Assembly: GCA_958407555.1 (NCBI GenBank)
Contig: CATYJC010000075.1
Span: forward strand, 1-8,450
From: an uncultured Collinsella sp.
GTDB lineage: Bacteria; Actinomycetota; Coriobacteriia; Coriobacteriales; Coriobacteriaceae
DNA: 8,450 bases
Direction: 5' to 3'
The notes under the pieces were generated by a model that had not been told where the DNA came from, ran no database searches, and saw only the letters and a program-made list of their open reading frames with translations. A program made the position numbers and the translations under genes. Shown here piece after piece: positions 6,470 to 8,450 of the stretch (the first letter of the stretch is position 1; each line of letters starts with the position of its first letter).

Positions 6470-6829
6470 CTAGAGCCATTCGACTATGGTATCGCCGGAA
6501 TGGACCGAGGCGAAATCGACGCACAGGGTCCGGCGGTGTCCCGGCTGCGTGTGCCTGCCGTCGTTCACGGTGAAGATAGCGAAGCTATCGAATACCTGCG
6601 CGAGCGTGCAGCGCACCTTCGCGAGGTTCGCCGCGGTGCCGCGTTTCGAGCCCGTGTGTCCCGAGATAGTCGCCCGATGGCCCAACTTGCCCGAGAACTG
6701 TTCGCGGTATTCGGCGATCGTCAGCCGCCCGTCCCTCGCGGGGTCGCACTCCCATCCGAACAACTACACCGCCCCCATGCCAAGCATATGAGCGCCGCGT
6801 CCGGCGGCAAAGTCGATGATCGGCTTCAT
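6470..6829 (-). pseudogene. ORF interrupted by an in-frame amber codon, unrecognised product
   Basis: Reading from ATG at 6829 (GGAAGG 11 nt upstream) gives MKPIIDFAAGRGAH and seven more residues, then TAG at 6764-6766. The same frame continues at once with LFGWECDPARDG for 97 more codons to a stop at 6470. Codon choice is strongly GC-ending on both sides of the TAG, so both parts look coding. Conserved-looking segments are LTIAEYREQFSGKLGH, VRCTLAQVFDSFAIF and HRRTLCVDFASVHSGDT. I do not recognise the family. Three readings are possible: a nonsense mutation, amber readthrough, or a 21-aa upstream ORF coupled to a TTG start that directly follows the TAG and has GGGGGCGG 5 nt before it. The last gives a CDS of 6470-6763. 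aIHF follows 43 nt downstream. Confidence 0.55.
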
Positions 6830-7052
6830 AGATGCTCGCGCCTTCCAGAGGTCTTTCAGATACGGCAGGAGGTATACCCCGCAACTGCCTAAAAGATGCG
6901 CTCAGACCGCAAAAACCTTACATCCTCGACCGGATATGGAGAAATGGGGCCGCTAGATGGAACGCCGCGCCACAAGGTAGAATCGATAGCAAGCGGAACC
7001 CGTTCCTTAGTCGGTCACACTTTGGGAACGCGGGCAACGCAGGTGCAGCCCC

Positions 7053-7074
7053 GGGGCCGGGCGTAAACGGCCCC
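7053..7074. other. GC-rich hairpin, 7-bp stem
   Basis: GGGGCCG (7053-7059) pairs perfectly with CGGCCCC (7068-7074) around the loop GGCGTAAA. No T-tract follows on either strand, so a simple intrinsic terminator is unlikely. Confidence 0.45.
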
Positions 7075-7112
7075 CTCCCTTCCCTCTAAAAAACATCTCC
7101 GATTGCAAGCGG

Positions 7113-7136
7113 CGCCCTGCCGAAACCGACAGGGCG
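7113..7136. other. Hairpin, 7-bp stem
   Basis: CGCCCTG (7113-7119) pairs with CAGGGCG (7130-7136) around a 10-nt loop CCGAAACCGA. On the minus strand TTTTTT follows only about 18 nt later, so it is a poor terminator in that direction and has no T-tract in the other. Confidence 0.4.
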
Positions 7137-7202
7137 TTCGCCCCGTTCATCCGCAGGAGACCCAAGGGCGATATGTACCCGGACGCCATGCCCACGGGCT
7201 AC

Positions 7203-7242
7203 CGTCAATCGTCCCAACGAATCATCGTCAATCGTCCCAACG
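7203..7242. repeat. Perfect 17-nt tandem direct repeat, 23-bp period
   Basis: CGTCAATCGTCCCAACG occurs at 7203-7219 and identically at 7226-7242, separated by 6 bp. The two copies would be in different reading frames of any ORF crossing them, which argues for a DNA-level function such as an iteron-like or regulator binding pair. The partner protein is unknown. Confidence 0.7.
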
Positions 7243-7327
7243 CAGCAGGTAGATGCCCATATTTGATTGGCTGGAATTGAGGGGGCGACGCACCCCGCGA
7301 GCAGGCGGGCGCCGGGGTCATCGCAGC

Positions 7328-7357
7328 AAAAAAGGCCGGGAGTGCAGCCCGGCCTTT
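7328..7357 (-). terminator. Strong rho-independent terminator, minus strand
   Basis: AAAGGCCGGG (7331-7340) and CCCGGCCTTT (7348-7357) form a perfect 10-bp stem with a 7-nt loop. Read on the minus strand the stem ends in an unbroken TTTTTT. On the plus strand the tail is only TTT, so the main direction is leftward. It would end a transcript coming from the 7400-7640 region, which contains no clear gene other than the XRE locus beyond it. Confidence 0.85.
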
Positions 7358-7456
7358 AAACCTGAAATCCGCATCGCCCGCGTAACTGGCTAGCAACCTG
7401 CGCGGGGTCCGCTTCGTTCACCTGTGATTCTACCCGGTGGAACGGAGTTGATATGC

Positions 7457-7484
7457 AGACGCCCGGGGTGGAGCCCGGGCGTCT
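7457..7484. other. Perfect 11-bp hairpin
   Basis: AGACGCCCGGG (7457-7467) pairs perfectly with CCCGGGCGTCT (7474-7484) with a 6-nt loop GTGGAG. There is no T-tract on either side. Its core (CCGGG, loop with GTG and AG, CCCGG) resembles that of the terminator at 7331-7357, and both are followed on the plus strand by AAACC, so the two may be related units. Confidence 0.6.
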
Positions 7485-7486
7485 AA

Positions 7487-7555
7487 CTAAACCGGAAAAC
7501 TAGGCCGCCCGCGCTCCTTGTTGCTTGCACGGTATGCGTTGTCTTCTACAGCCAT
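7487..7555 (-). CDS. Possible 22-aa small protein or leader peptide
   Basis: ATG at 7555 has GGAG 9 nt upstream and opens a 22-codon frame beginning MAVEDNAYRASNKERG. Its TAG lies 2 nt before the strong 11-bp hairpin at 7457-7484. That placement is what a leader peptide beside a regulatory hairpin would look like, but the frame is short enough to arise by chance. No function can be assigned. Confidence 0.2.
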   Translation of the reverse strand: MAVEDNAYRASNKERGRPSFPV

Positions 7556-7637
7556 CTTACCCAACTCCGGCAAGCCATAGGCGCGCCCTCAGATTCTATA
7601 TTTAAGCATATCGGCCTCGGCCGTCCACCGACCCATC

Positions 7638-7942
7638 CTAGCGCTTCGCGAGCGCGGCGATAAGCTCGGCGCGCTGCGCCTCCGTGAGACTGTCCGCATT
7701 GCGGGCTACGAGGCGCACGGCGTCATCCAGCTCCTGATTGCAGGAGGTTCCGATGATGTCCGACAGTGCGACCCCGAGGGCGCGCGACATCGCGGCGATT
7801 GTGGCCGGCCACGGCAACCGCTCGCCGTTGACGTACCCGCTCACTGAGGCCGGGGTGAGGCCCGCCGCCTCGGCAAGCTCCTTTTGGCTCATGCCCGTTC
7901 TTTTAGCAGTGCGGCTAGGTTAGCTCCGATCAGTTCAGTCAA
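7638..7942 (-). pseudogene. XRE-family helix-turn-helix regulator with a -1 frameshift
   Basis: The long frame (ATG at 7892, 84 aa) begins abruptly at MSQKELAEAAGLTPASVSGY, that is, at helix 2 of the HTH_3 fold. It continues with NGERLPWPATIAAMSRALGV and a helical C-terminus. Helix 1 is present just upstream in another frame: TTG at 7942, with AGGAGG 9 nt before it, encodes MTELIGANLAALLK. That frame ends at a TGA overlapping the ATG (ATGA, 7892-7889). Shifting back one base on the AAAA run at 7904-7901 joins them as ...LAALLK-RTG-MSQKELA..., a standard 101-aa XRE protein. So either one A was lost from an A5 run, or the run is a programmed slip site. The intact product would be a DNA-binding repressor or activator, possibly of the element's own operons or of the palindromic operators. 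Confidence 0.75.
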
Positions 7943-8005
7943 TCAGTACCCCCTCCTGGTTGGTGATACGTACCGTCTATCGTTAATCCCAAGGACATGT
8001 TTCCC

Positions 8006-8029
8006 AAAAAATGAGCACCCATAGCCCAT
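8006..8029 (-). terminator. Minus-strand intrinsic terminator beside the CRISPR array
   Basis: On the minus strand ATGGGC (8029-8024) pairs with GCTCAT (8016-8011) over 6 bp including one G-U, with a 7-nt loop, and the 3' arm runs into TTTTTT (8011-8006). It would stop leftward transcripts coming from the array side before they reach the XRE gene. A stop codon (8035-8037) of a frame that looks coding back to about 8130 lies just upstream. Confidence 0.55.
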
Positions 8030-8131
8030 CAAGCCTATTTACAGACATTCCAGAAGAAACCAAGTTCGCGACGTAACGCATCGCACAGATCGTTTCGGCA
8101 ATCGGTGGCTGCCGTCTTGCGGCCGAGACGA

Positions 8132-8450
8132 GCCCTAGCGCGTTGCCATTCCTCAAGCTGATATAATCGAGCTGTGGAACGTCGCGCAGGTCTACGAGCC
8201 CTAGCGCGTTGCCATTCCTCAAGCTGATATAATCGTCTTCGCGCGTCGGGTACTCGCGACCGAGCCCTAGCGCGTTGCCATTCCTCAAGCTGATATAATA
8301 GCAGCGCGAACGCTTGTGGACCACGCGCAGCCCTAGCGCGTTGCCATTCCTCAAGCTGATATAATCGAGGAAGCACACGAAATGGCTTCTGGACGGCCCT
8401 AGCGCGTTGCCATTCCTCAAGCTGATATAATTTGTCGGAGCCTCGCTGCA
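8132..8450 (+). CRISPR. CRISPR array, 36-bp repeats and 30-bp spacers, type II-like (probably II-C)
   Basis: Five identical 36-bp repeats lie at 8132-8167, 8198-8233, 8264-8299, 8330-8365 and 8396-8431. They start GCCCTAGCGCGTTGCC and end CTCAAGCTGATATAAT. The four full spacers between them (8168-8197, 8234-8263, 8300-8329, 8366-8395) are each 30 bp and all different; a fifth is cut by the window edge. The length pair 36/30, the absence of a strong internal palindrome and a terminal -10 box match type II-C arrays such as that of Neisseria. The crRNA strand is therefore probably plus, with 8132 as the first repeat on the promoter-proximal side. No cas gene is in the window; they would be expected beyond the right edge. 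Spacer identity was not matched to any phage. Confidence 0.97.
8159..8167 (+). promoter_or_regulatory. In-repeat extended -10 promoter (one per repeat)
   Basis: The last nine bases of every repeat are TGATATAAT: a perfect TATAAT preceded by TGn, the extended -10 motif that can work without a good -35. Further copies lie at 8225-8233, 8291-8299, 8357-8365 and 8423-8431. A TTGCCA earlier in the repeat is only 13 bp away, too close for a normal -35. Transcription would begin inside the next spacer on the plus strand, as known for type II-C crRNAs in Neisseria. Confidence 0.65.

Larger units (their letters stand above)
7358..7590 (-). ncRNA. Candidate structured RNA or leader ending at the 7328-7357 terminator
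   Basis: Read on the minus strand, an A/T-rich patch with TATAGAAT (about 7597-7604) could supply a -10 box, though no -35 was found. Downstream come a tiny ORF, an 11-bp perfect hairpin, a second hairpin (CGTTC-ACC with GGT-GAACG, 7415-7444, one bulge) and then the strong terminator. A transcript with this layout and no sizeable ORF suggests a small RNA, or the 3' untranslated part of the XRE mRNA. This is inference from structure only. Confidence 0.25.
6890..7637. other. 750-bp region with structured elements but no recognised gene
   Basis: No open frame here has family features. It holds GC hairpins at 7053-7074, 7113-7136, 7415-7444 and 7457-7484, a perfect 17-nt tandem repeat at 7203-7242, a strong minus-strand terminator at 7328-7357 and two tiny ORFs (35 aa on plus at 7173-7280; 22 aa on minus at 7487-7555). 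It could be a regulatory or transfer-origin region of the element or encode small RNAs. Nothing in the sequence settles which. Confidence 0.55.

Noticed and set aside
3181..6573. Two long plus-strand frames (3181-4632 and 4675-6573)
   Set aside because: They lie opposite the minus-strand operon and aIHF. High GC leaves antisense frames open; the minus frames have ribosome-binding sites, operon spacing and, for aIHF, a clear family.
7173..7280. 35-codon plus-strand ORF (MYPDAMPTGYRQ...)
   Set aside because: There is a weak AAGGG upstream, but it is short and crosses the 17-nt tandem repeat in two frames, so chance is more likely than a gene.
7205..7396. 63-codon minus-strand frame
   Set aside because: It runs straight through the strong terminator hairpin and the tandem repeat, and has no ribosome-binding site or family feature.
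7457..7484. Perfect hairpin considered as a terminator
   Set aside because: There is no T-tract on either strand, unlike the neighbouring hairpin at 7331-7357.
7983..8420. Minus-strand frames across the CRISPR array with a repeated YISLRNGNALGL motif
   Set aside because: The 66-bp repeat-plus-spacer period is a multiple of three, so the repeat reads through as a protein repeat. It is an artefact of the array.
8440..8450. Partial fifth spacer ends with 11 nt (GCCTCGCTGCA) identical to 4601-4611
   Set aside because: This is too short to claim self-targeting in GC-rich coding sequence; the spacer is cut by the window edge and needs its full length.

Overview
The window looks like part of an integrative or conjugative element in a high-GC actinobacterium, most plausibly a gut member of the class Coriobacteriia. 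The support is: an actinobacterial-type integration host factor (aIHF), a TnpV-like protein, the start of a giant N6-adenine methyltransferase of the kind carried on conjugative elements, several unrecognised GC-rich accessory genes, and a type II-like CRISPR array at the right edge. The taxonomic call is an inference from gene content and composition. No rRNA, tRNA, integrase or cas gene is visible.

Left part (1-1657): a methyltransferase gene runs off the left edge on the minus strand and is preceded by a TnpV-like gene with its own good promoter (TTGACA, 17 bp, TCTTAT). The methyltransferase frame has no convincing start codon, and it is open back through the stop of the TnpV-like gene. 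The divergent intergenic region holds a tandem 15-nt direct repeat and a 16-nt palindrome.

Middle (1658-5942): two transcription units face each other. On the plus strand is a 408-aa protein with a C-terminal zinc-binding motif. On the minus strand are three unrecognised genes (4705-5844, 3565-4689, 2881-3549), each separated by exactly 15 nt. The last minus gene and the plus gene share a CTAG stop, and that stop lies in the loop of a bidirectional terminator-like hairpin. The same palindrome (TTCCCGAACGGGAAGC on the plus strand) occurs upstream of both units, so they are probably controlled by one regulator.

Right-middle (5943-7637): aIHF (6097-6426) follows an ORF interrupted by an in-frame amber codon (6470-6829). 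Two hairpins lie downstream of aIHF. A 750-nt stretch without a recognised gene holds several strong hairpins, a perfect 17-nt tandem repeat, a minus-strand intrinsic terminator and a possible tiny ORF. It may encode a structured RNA.

Right edge (7638-8450): an XRE-type regulator gene appears split by a -1 frameshift at an AAAA run just before its recognition helices. Next come a minus-strand terminator and five identical 36-bp CRISPR repeats with 30-bp spacers; the array continues beyond the window. Each repeat ends in a perfect extended -10 box (TGATATAAT), as in type II-C arrays where each repeat carries its own crRNA promoter.
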